Below the pieces are notes generated by a model, which did not search any database, was not told the DNA's origin, and was given only the letters and a program-made list of their open reading frames with translations. Positions 17,570-26,840 of a stretch of 64,000 bases of DNA are shown here, in pieces. A program made the translations under genes and the position numbers. The DNA is taken from NCBI GenBank assembly GCA_947501695.1, contig CANMWO010000001.1:682001-746000 (forward strand). The letters run 5' to 3'. This stretch comes from an uncultured Sphingomonadaceae bacterium (GTDB lineage: Bacteria; Pseudomonadota; Alphaproteobacteria; Sphingomonadales; Sphingomonadaceae). Numbering within the stretch: the first letter of the stretch is position 1; each line of letters begins with the position of its first letter.

Positions 17570-18497
17570 GATGCACCTCGGTGACGGGATGGCGGAAAAT
17601 TATATCGCGCAGGAACTGTTTGGCGCTCTGTTTCGCAGCGAGATTTTGCATTGGACCGAAATACCAGGCGGGATCCAGCAGACGCTCGTAACGGACGGTA
17701 AGCGCCACGCGGGTGCCGCCATTTCCCAATGGCGTGAAGCGCACATCAGTGCCGTCAATTTCCATATAGCTATTGAGATAGCTGTCATTGCGAGTGATTT
17801 GGGTTTGGATATGCTCGGGCGTGACCTTGGCAATGGTCACATCCATTTGGCCTTTGTGGGTATTGGTCCATATCCAACGTTTGTAGGTGAAGTGCATATG
17901 ATGGACATCGCCTTCGTTTAGGCTCCCTGCTTGCACGCTGTCGGGTAGCGGGAATAGCCGCAGAAACCAGTGGCGATCGCTCGAAAAGCTTATTGGGGCA
18001 GCCATATTGGTCTGTAGCTCGGCGATGCTGAGAGGGCTCTCGGCCACAAAGGTTGCTGTGCTGGTGCGTTCGACCGTAGTCGCCGGAATCATACCTTCGC
18101 TGATCAAAAGCAGCACCAGAACCGGAAAGGCAGAGACTTTGAAAATATTGTCGAGCGAGTCTTCCGATTTATCGCGCGAAAGCCAGCGGAACAGGAAGGT
18201 CATTGAGGCGATCAGATAATAGATCGGCATGAACATCAACATGCAGATAAAGCCTTCAAACAAGATCACTGACGTAGCGAGGAATATAATAGTCACGCCG
18301 CGCATATGGTTGAGATATTGCTTCCAGACAGTTGTCCCCTCATTCACTTTGGTGAAAAAGGCTAAAGCGAGCGAGATCGCAAAGGGGATGGCAATATACA
18401 GCAATGTTCCTTTGCCGAAATCGGTATCCAACAAGGTGCGGATGGTCAGTGTTGATACGCCTATGATCAACAGCCAATATTTCCAAGATATACCCAT
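17559..18497 (-). CDS. Membrane protein with C-terminal SRPBCC (START-like) domain
   Basis: 312 residues. The N-terminal ~150 residues hold about five membrane helices (WKYWLLIIGVSTL, LLYIAIPFAISLALAFF, GVTIIFLATSVILFEGFICM, YYLIASMTFLF, VSAFPVLVLLLISEG). The C-terminal half is soluble and reads as an SRPBCC ligand-binding fold: FSSDRHWFLRLFPLPDSV, FTYKRWIWTNTHKG, NDSYLNSYMEIDGTDVRF and GGTRVALTVRYERLLDPAWYF. SRPBCC domains bind hydrophobic ligands. Its stop overlaps the desaturase start, implying cotranscription and perhaps delivery of a lipid substrate; that is inference. Confidence 0.7.
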   Translation of the reverse strand: MGISWKYWLLIIGVSTLTIRTLLDTDFGKGTLLYIAIPFAISLALAFFTKVNEGTTVWKQYLNHMRGVTIIFLATSVILFEGFICMLMFMPIYYLIASMTFLFRWLSRDKSEDSLDNIFKVSAFPVLVLLLISEGMIPATTVERTSTATFVAESPLSIAELQTNMAAPISFSSDRHWFLRLFPLPDSVQAGSLNEGDVHHMHFTYKRWIWTNTHKGQMDVTIAKVTPEHIQTQITRNDSYLNSYMEIDGTDVRFTPLGNGGTRVALTVRYERLLDPAWYFGPMQNLAAKQSAKQFLRDIIFRHPVTEVHHGA

Positions 18498-18557
18498 GCG
18501 CAGAAGTCTGCCGCAGGATCATTGTTATGGCAAGATAATCATCTAACCAAAGTCTTG

Positions 18558-20579
18558 TTATCCAAAGCGTTTCTTTCCAGCCATCGCCCGGTGAGCCATC
18601 GCCATGGTGGTCAGCTGCGCATTGACGCGGATGCAGCTGGGCATCACGCTCGCGTCGGTGACATAGACATTGGTGGTGCCATGAACGCGCTGATCTAGAT
18701 CGACGACACCTTTAGCTGGATCAGCGTTGATCGCATTGCCGCCATGGGGATGTGAGCTGGACAGGACGACATCATCCGGTTCGACAATGGCTTCCTCATA
18801 GAAAGCGTCAATTTCGGCATCGCTCATGCCCTTGCGCAGGGTTTGGCCTTTGAGCAGAGCAGGATAGACCTCGATCGCTCCATTCAGGAAATGCACTTTG
18901 GTCATCGTCGCTAATGCCCGACGGAGTAGAGCCAGTTCGGGTTCTCCGATTTTTAGCTTCAGTTTGCCATCCTCCATTTTGCCGAGGCGGTCAGCAGGGA
19001 ACAGAACGCCAGCTGAAACTAGACGGTTAAAATTGAGCATCCGTCGGAAATGTTCATCAAACCAGCCCGGAACGAGGGTCGCCATGCTCATCGGTGGCTG
19101 GAAATGACTTTCGATCAGATAGTCGCCGCGGTCGACATATGTAGCCATCTGGTCTTCGTTCCAGACGTTCATATCCAGCCCTTCGGGCATCAGGGCGACG
19201 ACCGGACAGGCGATATTAAGCGATATCTCGCCGCCGCTATTCTCGATACCGCTGTTGACCAGCAGACTGCTGGAGGCCAAGGCACCGGCTGCCACGACCA
19301 CGCCTTTGCGAGCGGTTAATCTGCGTTTGCGACCATCGCGTAATGTGATCTCGACGGCCTCGGCTATGCGATCGCCGCCGGTCCCATCTTTCCAAATGAT
19401 CTCGGTTGCTTCTGCACCATCCAATATGCGTGCTGGCTTGTCGCGATCCGAGCTTGTGGCATGGGTCAGAAAGCTTTCGGGCATGGCTTTTTTTCGGCCA
19501 TAGGGGCAACCGGTATTGCAATAACCGCAATAGACGCATTCGCTATCAGGCGTCTTTGGACCATAGTTTTTCTGGAACCAGGCAGAGATGGCTTGCTTGT
19601 CCATTGGATCGCTGGATTGGGCGGCATATTTATTCCAACCATTGATCAGATGTGGTCCGTTATTTCGGCCTGATATTGCTGATATTTCGGATACTTCGAG
19701 CGCAGTCTCCACGGCTTCGTAGCTGACTGTCAGTTCCGTTTCAGATATTGGTGCACCAAGACTGGCCCAGGTTTGGTAAACATCTTCTGCCTGTGGGTGT
19801 ACGAGGCCTGCATGCTTCATGCGCAAGCAGATTCCATTATTGATGACGGTCGAACCGCCAACGACGCGACCTTGGAAGATAATGACATCACGGTCTTTGG
19901 TGGTTTGCAGTGCGCCATCCTTGAATAGCCGTGCTGTCATCCGGGATTCTTGATGGGTGATACGGGAGGAAGGGTAGTTATGACCTGCTTCGAGGATCAA
20001 AACTTCATGGCTTTCATCGGCCACCGCAGCAGCGGCAACAGCTCCGCCAGCGCCGGAACCGATGACAATAACATCGACTTCAGCTGGTATGGCATCATGG
20101 CCGACAAAAACTTCTGCCTTCAGATCTCGTCGCGGTTCCCGCTTTATGGGAAGTTCACCTGACGCCGAACGGTCTCGCTGACCCGGTAGTTGATATTTCA
20201 ACCGCTGGTAAATCGGATTGTCGAAATTCATTTCTTCGTCGCCATGTTCCCAATGGCCATAGTAACCAGCCAGAATAACCCCTTTGGTACGGGCAATGTC
20301 CTGAAAAAGGTCTACACGGCTGTTCTGCAAGCGGCGACGGATAAGCGTCTGTCGCATTTTTGGCGGAGCCAGAAAGAAGAATGGACCGCCGAGGATAAAG
20401 AATAGGCCATAAAGCGCTAATCCGATTTCTTTTGGTTTATCACCATCGATGTTGGAGAAATGCTCCTGCAAATTCTCAACAACCTGCGAAGGCGAAATTG
20501 CCATCGGCATATCATGGAACAATGTCTGCGTTAGCGCTTTCAGCATGCGTGCTTGCAGTGGATTAAATGGTTTCTGCAT
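18558..20579 (-). CDS. GMC family FAD oxidoreductase, long-chain alcohol oxidase-like
   Basis: 673 residues, start ATG 20579 after GGAAGATAAT. The N-terminal ~165 residues are an extra helical part with a hydrophobic segment (LALYGLFFILGGPFFFLAP). FAD binding is at VDVIVIGSGAGGAVAAAAVA (residues ~168-187), followed by VVGGSTVINNGICLR. A Cys-rich motif ECVYCGYCNTGCPYGRKKAM lies mid-protein. The C-terminal GMC_oxred_C part has SSSHPHGGNAINADP and VYVTDASVMPSCIRVNAQLT. This architecture, including the N-terminal extension and Cys motif, resembles long-chain fatty alcohol oxidases. It is upstream of, and on the same strand as, the SRPBCC and desaturase genes. Confidence 0.85.
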   Translation of the reverse strand: MQKPFNPLQARMLKALTQTLFHDMPMAISPSQVVENLQEHFSNIDGDKPKEIGLALYGLFFILGGPFFFLAPPKMRQTLIRRRLQNSRVDLFQDIARTKGVILAGYYGHWEHGDEEMNFDNPIYQRLKYQLPGQRDRSASGELPIKREPRRDLKAEVFVGHDAIPAEVDVIVIGSGAGGAVAAAAVADESHEVLILEAGHNYPSSRITHQESRMTARLFKDGALQTTKDRDVIIFQGRVVGGSTVINNGICLRMKHAGLVHPQAEDVYQTWASLGAPISETELTVSYEAVETALEVSEISAISGRNNGPHLINGWNKYAAQSSDPMDKQAISAWFQKNYGPKTPDSECVYCGYCNTGCPYGRKKAMPESFLTHATSSDRDKPARILDGAEATEIIWKDGTGGDRIAEAVEITLRDGRKRRLTARKGVVVAAGALASSSLLVNSGIENSGGEISLNIACPVVALMPEGLDMNVWNEDQMATYVDRGDYLIESHFQPPMSMATLVPGWFDEHFRRMLNFNRLVSAGVLFPADRLGKMEDGKLKLKIGEPELALLRRALATMTKVHFLNGAIEVYPALLKGQTLRKGMSDAEIDAFYEEAIVEPDDVVLSSSHPHGGNAINADPAKGVVDLDQRVHGTTNVYVTDASVMPSCIRVNAQLTTMAMAHRAMAGKKRFG

Positions 20580-20627
20580 ATTATCTTCCTAAGTGCGACC
20601 TCGGAAAATTATCAGCGGGCTATTACC

Positions 20628-21656
20628 CTAATCGATTTGAGGTGTATCAATGGCTCTAGCTATACCTAGACCATCGCCATTGGTGCCTCCGGCCAGTCGA
20701 CCGATTAACTTGCCTTCTATCATGTCAATTTCAGCAATCCGGTTCAGTCCGGTTTCGGCAGCGTAAAGCCGCGTGCCATCGGGAGAGAAAAGAATGGTAA
20801 CCTGTCCAGCTTGCGCAGTGCCACTAATCTTGATCTCACCTTTGGGTTTGCGGGTTGCTACATCGAATAGCCCAAGTGCTCCATCCGCATAGTTAGATGT
20901 GACGGCCGTTTTTCCATCGGGGCTGATAGCTACACGGATCGGAAATTTGCCGGTTTTAAGCACCACCAGTTCCTCCAGCGTCTTGGTATCAAATATGCGT
21001 AGGCTATCGCCACGGCGATCCGCAACCCAAACGGTCTTTCCATCGGGCGTGATTGCAATGCCCTCTGGTTCGGTGCCAGCAGGCAGATCGGTAATTTTAG
21101 TATTTTTCATCAGATCAAGTACGCTAACCGTTCCGGACTGCATATTGCTAACAAATGCACGGCTTTTATCAGGTGTGACCACCACCATATGGCTACCTTT
21201 TTGTCCGGTCGAAATATGACTGACGGCGCGCGTTTGGCTCTCGCCAGAAGGCGGGGAGACAATCACAATGCTATCGCTGCCCTCGGTCGAGGCTATGATC
21301 CGGCCGTCATCGAGCCAAGCTATGCCATGGGGGCTTTTATTGGGGGTGAGGGCGATGGTTTCGATTTTCTCGCGGGCGGCTATGTCAAAAATATCTATAT
21401 GCTCTGCGCCGTAGGACACAATGGCGGCCAGTCGACCATCAGGTGAAATAGCGACTTCATGAGGGTTTTTGCCGGTATCGCGGCGGGCAACTTCGCGGCC
21501 TGTATTCAAGTCGATAAAGCTAAGCGTGTCCTCACCCTTATTACCCACCAGTAAAGTTCCGGTCGGGTGTTGCTTATAGGGTAGTGATTGCTCCGCTGAG
21601 GCGGTGCAAGAAGCAAATAAAGTTGCAGATATCAAAGCCAATGCAAGTTTATTCAT
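20628..21656 (-). CDS. YncE/YVTN-type beta-propeller lipoprotein
   Basis: 342 residues with signal MNKLALALISATLFASC: the lipobox Cys is residue 17. The remainder is seven repeats of the YVTN type, each with ISPDG or TPDG: PHEVAISPDGRLAAIVSYG, SHMVVVTPDKSRAFVSN, PEGIAITPDGKTVWVAD, PIRVAISPDGKTAVTSNY, VTILFSPDGTRLYAA. Such propellers bind ligands or DNA/peptides in the periplasm; the role of this one is unknown. GGAGGAGACAAGA is a strong ribosome site. It lies 48 nt before the GMC oxidoreductase and probably heads that operon. Confidence 0.8.
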   Translation of the reverse strand: MNKLALALISATLFASCTASAEQSLPYKQHPTGTLLVGNKGEDTLSFIDLNTGREVARRDTGKNPHEVAISPDGRLAAIVSYGAEHIDIFDIAAREKIETIALTPNKSPHGIAWLDDGRIIASTEGSDSIVIVSPPSGESQTRAVSHISTGQKGSHMVVVTPDKSRAFVSNMQSGTVSVLDLMKNTKITDLPAGTEPEGIAITPDGKTVWVADRRGDSLRIFDTKTLEELVVLKTGKFPIRVAISPDGKTAVTSNYADGALGLFDVATRKPKGEIKISGTAQAGQVTILFSPDGTRLYAAETGLNRIAEIDMIEGKLIGRLAGGTNGDGLGIARAIDTPQID

Positions 21657-21671
21657 TCTTGTCTCCTCCTT

Positions 21672-21709
21672 AAAAAATCCCCGACAAAGTAATGAACCGT
21701 GCCGGGGAT
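21672..21709 (-). terminator. Intrinsic terminator after the CsgG-like gene
   Basis: On the minus strand ATCCCCG...CGGGGAT (plus positions 21703-21709 and 21677-21683), followed by six T. It lies between the CsgG-like stop and the propeller start, so the two transcripts are separate. Confidence 0.75.
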
Positions 21710-21737
21710 GATCTATCTCAAATTATAACAATGGGTC

Positions 21738-22505
21738 CTATTCAGCTTCTGGTGCAGCGGCACTGGCATCTGCAGGAAGACCACCAAGCTGTGAAACCAT
21801 TTTGGTATAGGCGTCGAGATAGGCGAGGGCCATGACCCGGCCAATCTGTGTGTCGGTGTAACCACCGCCAGCAGCTCCAGCCAGTGCACCGCCAAAGAAA
21901 CCGCCACCGCCGCCGCGGAACTTAAGATCAGATTTGCGTGAATAGCCTTCGGTGATGCTTTCCATCTCGGTGGTACGGACGTTGACCAGCGAGAGCGTCA
22001 CATTGGCTTCTTTCTTATTGACCTTCACACCGCCAAATACCCCGCCAAATGCACGGCGACTAAGGCCGCCCAGAAGCGCACCGCCAACACCGCCACCGCC
22101 AGATTTGGCATTGGCAGAAATAATATCAGGTACGATGACATAATCAGCGGCCTTCACTTGACGTTTGCCAACATTGGAACCGCGTTGCAATTCTCCGGAA
22201 TCAGCCAGAGCGCGCTCGACGGCTCTGCTCGCCAAACCGCGGCCGCGATCGACCAGGCCAAAGCAGCCCGAGCGCGCAACAAAAGTTTTGATCAATGCTT
22301 CTGGCGAACCTAGTTTGTAGCTTACCCACCAGCGCTGCTCTGGCTCCACAATAGCAATGGTACCTAGCTTTCTATAGCAAACAGGGATTTCAGCAACACC
22401 GCGTTCTTGCGCTTTTTGTCCCTTGGATTTTCCAGCTGCCAAGGCGGTGCTGCCTGAAAGTGCAATGGATGATACAGCAATGGCTGTGATAATTTTCTTC
22501 AACAT
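21738..22505 (-). CDS. CsgG/HfaB-family curli-type secretion protein homolog
   Basis: 255 residues with a Sec signal ending near ALA-AGKSK. The body matches CsgG-type lipoprotein/assembly proteins: KLGTIAIVEPEQRWW, LIKTFVARSGCFGLVDRGRGLAS, then KAADYVIVPDIISANAKSGGGG, EANVTLSLVNVRTTEMESITEGYSRKSD and a Gly-rich segment (RGGGGGFFGGALAGAAGGGY). No lipobox Cys at the signal end was seen, unlike CsgG. No curli subunit, CsgF or HfaA gene is next to it. Strong ribosome site GGAGGGAATACC. Function uncertain: outer-membrane secretion or stress-related lipoprotein. Confidence 0.65.
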   Translation of the reverse strand: MLKKIITAIAVSSIALSGSTALAAGKSKGQKAQERGVAEIPVCYRKLGTIAIVEPEQRWWVSYKLGSPEALIKTFVARSGCFGLVDRGRGLASRAVERALADSGELQRGSNVGKRQVKAADYVIVPDIISANAKSGGGGVGGALLGGLSRRAFGGVFGGVKVNKKEANVTLSLVNVRTTEMESITEGYSRKSDLKFRGGGGGFFGGALAGAAGGGYTDTQIGRVMALAYLDAYTKMVSQLGGLPADASAAAPEAE

Positions 22506-22820
22506 GGTATTCCCTCCGGATATTAGGCCCTGCTTAGTTCAGTGGACGGAACCTTTTGGTTCCGTGCAAATTCGCGGGCGATTTTGCGACCCCAAAAATA
22601 CATGAAGATACAATGTCAGTCATGCAGCTTATGAGCTCTGATATCTGTAATAGCGCGAATAAGCTCCTGTGATTGTGATTTATAGCACGTTTTAGACATG
22701 GCCAATTTTCGTGTGTCTGCCAACAAAAAAAATAGGAGCGGACCGTAAGTCTTTCCTTTTATAATTATGCCGTTAGCATGGGCAAAACAACAATTGACCT
22801 TGAGTCTGGGAGGAACATGC
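22506..22820. other. Divergent intergenic region, CsgG-like / ferredoxin reductase
   Basis: 315 nt carrying the promoters of both flanking genes. It contains a perfect hairpin ACGGAACC-TTTT-GGTTCCGT at 22546-22565, in the CsgG-like gene's upstream region when read on the minus strand, which might be a regulatory hairpin or operator. No ORF. Confidence 0.45.
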
Positions 22821-24128
22821 ATGCGGCATATCGCGATCATCGGGTCGGGGCCAGCGGGCTACTATTCAGCTGAAGCGGCGCAGAAGAAATATGGCGATGA
22901 CGTAACCGTCGACATTATTGACCGGCTACCCGTTCCCTTTGGTTTGATCCGCACTGGCGTTGCTCCCGACCATCAATCGATCAAAGCCGTTTCGCGGCGT
23001 TATGAAAAAACGGCATTGGGCGACAATGTCCACTTTGCAGGGAATGTGACCGTCGGAGAGGATGTCAGTATCGAAGAACTGCAAGGTTTCTACGACGCTG
23101 TGATATTGGCAACCGGTGCGCCCAACGATCGGCCGTTGGAAATTGAAGGTAGTGATTTGCCTGGTGTGATTGGCAGCGCGGCCTTTGTTGGTTGGTATAA
23201 TGGGCATCCCGATTTTCGAGAATTAGATCCACCGCTGGATGGAAAATCCGTCGCGGTGATCGGCAATGGCAATGTGGCATTGGACGTCGCGCGGATATTG
23301 GCGAAGACAGAAGACGAGTTTTCCGGCAGCGATATTGTCGCGCATGCGCTTGACCAGTTGAAGGATAGCAACGTCGAAAAGATCACACTACTTGGCCGTC
23401 GTGGCCCGCATCAAATTGCGATGACTCCGAAGGAGCTGGGTGAGCTGGGCCATCTCGAACGGGCGCGACCTGTTATTGATACGCTGGACTTTCCTGATGA
23501 GGGCGCGGATGCGATGCTCGAACCCGGGATGCGCAAATCTGTGACTCATTTGCGGAACTTTTTTACCCGGGCAGGGGAACTGCGCGAGAAGCCGGTTAAA
23601 ATCGACTTCGACTTTTTTGCGATGCCTGTTTCGATCGAGGGGAAGGATAAAGTCGAAAAATTGGTCATCGAGAAAACCGAGCTGGATGCTGAACTTCGTT
23701 CCAAAGGAACTGGCGAGCATTATGAGCTGGATTGCTCCATGGTAATCAGCTGCATCGGTTATCGTACACCACCGATTGAAGGCGTGCCTTATGAACACGG
23801 TCGTGGACGCTTCGCTAATGTAGATGGCCGCATTTTACCGGGCCTTTATTGTGTCGGTTGGGCAAGGCGTGGACCAAGCGGGACGATTGGCACCAACAAG
23901 CCCGATGGCTTTGCAATTATCGAAGCTGTGGCGGAAGATATCGGGGCGGGGAATAATAAAGAAGGTCGCAAAGGTTTAGATCGATTGTTTGAACGTCGCG
24001 GGGTTGAGGCTGTGACATTTCGTGACTGGAAGAAGATTGAAGAAGCAGAGGTTGCAAATGCCCGCGAAGGGGCTCCGCGCGAGAAGTTTACCGATATTGC
24101 CGACATGATTGCAGCGCGGGAGAATTAG
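22821..24128 (+). CDS. fprA: Adrenodoxin-type ferredoxin--NADP(+) reductase
   Basis: 435 residues from ATG 22821, which has GGGAGGAAC just upstream; an in-frame start at 22767 is less likely. FAD-binding motif HIAIIGSGPAGYYSAEAA at the N-terminus, VPFGLIRTGVAPDHQSIKAV typical of adrenodoxin reductase/FprA, and the NADP Rossmann motif VAVIGNGNVALDVARILA. The C-terminal GWARRGPSGTIGTNKPDG is diagnostic of the family. It transfers electrons between NADP(H) and a ferredoxin for cytochromes P450 or biosynthesis. No ferredoxin or P450 gene is adjacent in this window. Its 3' end overlaps the convergent hydrolase by 4 nt. Confidence 0.92.
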   Translation: MRHIAIIGSGPAGYYSAEAAQKKYGDDVTVDIIDRLPVPFGLIRTGVAPDHQSIKAVSRRYEKTALGDNVHFAGNVTVGEDVSIEELQGFYDAVILATGAPNDRPLEIEGSDLPGVIGSAAFVGWYNGHPDFRELDPPLDGKSVAVIGNGNVALDVARILAKTEDEFSGSDIVAHALDQLKDSNVEKITLLGRRGPHQIAMTPKELGELGHLERARPVIDTLDFPDEGADAMLEPGMRKSVTHLRNFFTRAGELREKPVKIDFDFFAMPVSIEGKDKVEKLVIEKTELDAELRSKGTGEHYELDCSMVISCIGYRTPPIEGVPYEHGRGRFANVDGRILPGLYCVGWARRGPSGTIGTNKPDGFAIIEAVAEDIGAGNNKEGRKGLDRLFERRGVEAVTFRDWKKIEEAEVANAREGAPREKFTDIADMIAAREN

Positions 24129-25015
24129 GCCAGCCAGTCGCGCAAAATTGCGTTCACCCTCTCAGGTGCTTCTTGTTGTACCCAATGAGAAACGCCGGCC
24201 AGCCGATGGAGTTCGAAGTTTGGAACCCATTGCTCCGTTCCTTCGGTACACTTGATGTTAAGCGCGCTGTCTTCCTCTCCCCAGATCATTAGTGTGGGTG
24301 TGTCGAGCACTTTATCCTCAACATCAACGGTATCTCCATACCTCAACAAAGCGCGATAGTAGTTGATCATGGCCGTCAATGATCCGGGACGTATCGCAGC
24401 TCTTGCAAAAACTTCCAAAGCCTTGTCCGGAAAATTGCTTTGGTCGCAAGCCATATTGGAGAACGCGTCTTTTATCGCCTTGCCATTGCCGCGCGAGATC
24501 AGAAATTCCGGCAACCATGGAATTTGGAAAAAGAAGATGTACCAACTGCGCCGCAATTGACGCCAATGGCGTATCTCACGCCTGCCAACCATCGGATGTG
24601 GCACGTTCATGATCACAAGGCGTTTCAAGGGGCGGATTTTCTGAATTGCAAAAGCCCATGCGACAATCGCTCCCCAGTCATGCGCGATCAGTGTCACTTC
24701 TTCCGCGCCGCTCGCATCGATAAGGGACGCAACATCAGCACAGAGATGATCGAGCGCATATTCGCGTACGCTGCTCGGTTTGCTCGACCCACCATAACCG
24801 CGCATATTGGGGGCCCAGACGCGATAGCCTTGCTCGATCAACAATGGGATCTGGAAACGCCAACTGTAATGAAGTTCAGGAAAACCATGGAGGCACAGCG
24901 CAAGTTTTTTGCCTTCACCTGCTTGGGCTACTTCAAAGGTCTGGTCGTTAGCTTCAACGGATCGAATTGTAATTCCACTCTCGGGATCCGGATTCCAGGA
25001 TGGCGTTATCATCAT
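24125..25015 (-). CDS. Alpha/beta hydrolase, epoxide-hydrolase / haloalkane-dehalogenase-like
   Basis: 296 residues. Oxyanion motif LCLHGFPELHYSW (residues 41-53), nucleophile elbow IAHDWGAIVAW with Asp113 as nucleophile, an acid candidate in WGEEDSALN and His in GVSHWVQQEAPERV. The Asp nucleophile followed by Trp and the HGFPE motif place it with soluble epoxide hydrolases; haloalkane dehalogenases are the alternative. Start is the ATG at 25015 or the next one at 25012. Convergent with fprA, whose stop overlaps. The substrate cannot be read from sequence. Confidence 0.85.
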   Translation of the reverse strand: MMITPSWNPDPESGITIRSVEANDQTFEVAQAGEGKKLALCLHGFPELHYSWRFQIPLLIEQGYRVWAPNMRGYGGSSKPSSVREYALDHLCADVASLIDASGAEEVTLIAHDWGAIVAWAFAIQKIRPLKRLVIMNVPHPMVGRREIRHWRQLRRSWYIFFFQIPWLPEFLISRGNGKAIKDAFSNMACDQSNFPDKALEVFARAAIRPGSLTAMINYYRALLRYGDTVDVEDKVLDTPTLMIWGEEDSALNIKCTEGTEQWVPNFELHRLAGVSHWVQQEAPERVNAILRDWLA

Positions 25016-25095
25016 AGATAACGGGATAGCAGGACATAGCTTTAATCATCCAGTTAAATCTGTTATTCCCTTCGAAAATAATAAGGAGAGACTCG

Positions 25096-26838
25096 ATGCA
25101 TGATTTGGTAATTCGCGGCGGTACGGTGGTTGATGGCACAGGTGGCGCGCCTTTTTCAGCTGATATTGCGATTGATGGAGATCGTGTTTCTTTGGTCGGA
25201 GCTGTAACGGCAGAAGGTCGCGAGGAGATTGATGCGACCGGCAAGTTTGTTTCGCCCGGCTTTGTTGATGTGCATACACATTATGATGGTCAAGCCACCT
25301 GGGATGATGAAATGGCGCCCTCGAGCTGGCATGGCGTGACGACGGTTGTTATGGGCAATTGCGGTGTCGGTTTCGCGCCTGCCAAGCCTGACAAACACGA
25401 ATGGTTGATCGGTCTGATGGAGGGCGTTGAAGATATTCCGGGCACCGCACTGGCCGAAGGAATGAAATGGAATTGGGAAACCTTTCCTGAATATATGGAT
25501 GCGTTGGAGGAACTGCCGCGCACGATTGATGTCGCGACCCATGTCCCGCATGGCGCCATTCGTGCCTATGTATTAGGTGACCGGGAAAAGCCGGGCGCGG
25601 TTCCTACCGATGACGATATCGAGCAAATGTCCAAAATTGTTGAAGATGGATTAAAGTCCGGTGCTTTGGGTTTCTCAACATCACGGACCGTATTACATCG
25701 TTCAGTTGATGGCGAACTGGTTCCGGGCACAACGGCGACCAAGGAAGAGTTGATCGGTATTGGTCGCGCTATGGGCCGGGTTGGCTACGGTGTGTTTGAA
25801 ATGGCTTCTGATCTTAATCGTGAATGGGATGAATTTGGCTGGATGGGTGACCTGAGCCGTGAAACCGGCCTGCCGGTCACTTTCGCTGCGTTGCAATCTA
25901 TTGCCAAGGATCAGCCGCTCGAGGAGCAAATTTCCAACATGCGAGCGGAAAACGACAATGGCGCGAATATTGTTGCGCAAATTGCCTTGCGTGGAAATGG
26001 TATCATCATGGCTTGGCAAGGCACGGTCCATCCTTTTGTCCGTAAGCCAAGTTGGGAAGCAATCGCGGAGCTGTCGTGGGAAGAAAAATATGCCCGTCTC
26101 AGCGACCCCGAATTCAAGGCGAAGCTATTGTCCGAGGCTAGTCTTCCGGCGGAAAATGTCGACATGGCTCCGGTGCAGTTCATCGTCACTGATGGCTGGG
26201 CGATGCATTATCAGATGGATGATGGTTTCAACTATGAACCGACCTCCGAAGAAAGCATCAATGCGCGCGCTAATGCTGCAGGCATCACTCCGGCAGAATA
26301 TGCGTATGATTTGCTCATGTCTGATGAAGGTAAAGGCCTTATCTATCTACCAATTCTCAACTATATAGATGGAAATTTAGACTTTCTCCACCCGTTGCAA
26401 CATGCCGAGGATACGGTGAACAGCTTGTCAGATGGAGGCGCCCATTGCGGTACGATTTGTGATGCAGCCAGCCCTACATTCATGCTCGAGCACTGGGTAA
26501 AAAACCGCGAGCGCGGAACCATCACCATCGAAAATGCGATCAAACGTCAGTGTCTGGATACGGCACGTCTCTATGGTTTGAATGATCGCGGTATTTTGAA
26601 GCCGGGATATCTGGCGGATGTAAACATCATCGATATGGAGCGGATCAAACTCGGCAAACCATGGCTCGCATTTGATCTGCCAGCGGGCGGCAAGCGGCTA
26701 CTGCAAAAAGCTGATGGATATGATTACACGATCAAGTCTGGCCAGGTGACGTTCAAGGGTGGCACTGTGACTGACAAGCGTCCCGGCGGCTTGATCCGTG
26801 GTCCGCAGCATGTCGAGATGCTTGAAGCAGCGGAGTAG
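25096..26838 (+). CDS. D-aminoacylase/N-acyl-D-amino-acid deacylase-like amidohydrolase
   Basis: 580-residue amidohydrolase-superfamily enzyme. N-terminal LVIRGGTVVDGTGGAPF, metal ligands in VDVHTHYDGQATWDD (His60, His62, Asp64), the D-aminoacylase-type GNCGVGFAP loop with its Cys, and a late SDGGAHCGTICDAASPTFM region with ligand Asp and His. The C-terminus is the usual beta-sandwich return (GYLADVNIIDME). Ribosome site AAGGAGAG precedes the ATG. Two nucleotides after its stop starts a small membrane protein gene. Family is firm; the substrate is inferred. Confidence 0.85.
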   Translation: MHDLVIRGGTVVDGTGGAPFSADIAIDGDRVSLVGAVTAEGREEIDATGKFVSPGFVDVHTHYDGQATWDDEMAPSSWHGVTTVVMGNCGVGFAPAKPDKHEWLIGLMEGVEDIPGTALAEGMKWNWETFPEYMDALEELPRTIDVATHVPHGAIRAYVLGDREKPGAVPTDDDIEQMSKIVEDGLKSGALGFSTSRTVLHRSVDGELVPGTTATKEELIGIGRAMGRVGYGVFEMASDLNREWDEFGWMGDLSRETGLPVTFAALQSIAKDQPLEEQISNMRAENDNGANIVAQIALRGNGIIMAWQGTVHPFVRKPSWEAIAELSWEEKYARLSDPEFKAKLLSEASLPAENVDMAPVQFIVTDGWAMHYQMDDGFNYEPTSEESINARANAAGITPAEYAYDLLMSDEGKGLIYLPILNYIDGNLDFLHPLQHAEDTVNSLSDGGAHCGTICDAASPTFMLEHWVKNRERGTITIENAIKRQCLDTARLYGLNDRGILKPGYLADVNIIDMERIKLGKPWLAFDLPAGGKRLLQKADGYDYTIKSGQVTFKGGTVTDKRPGGLIRGPQHVEMLEAAE

Positions 26839-26840
26839 CC

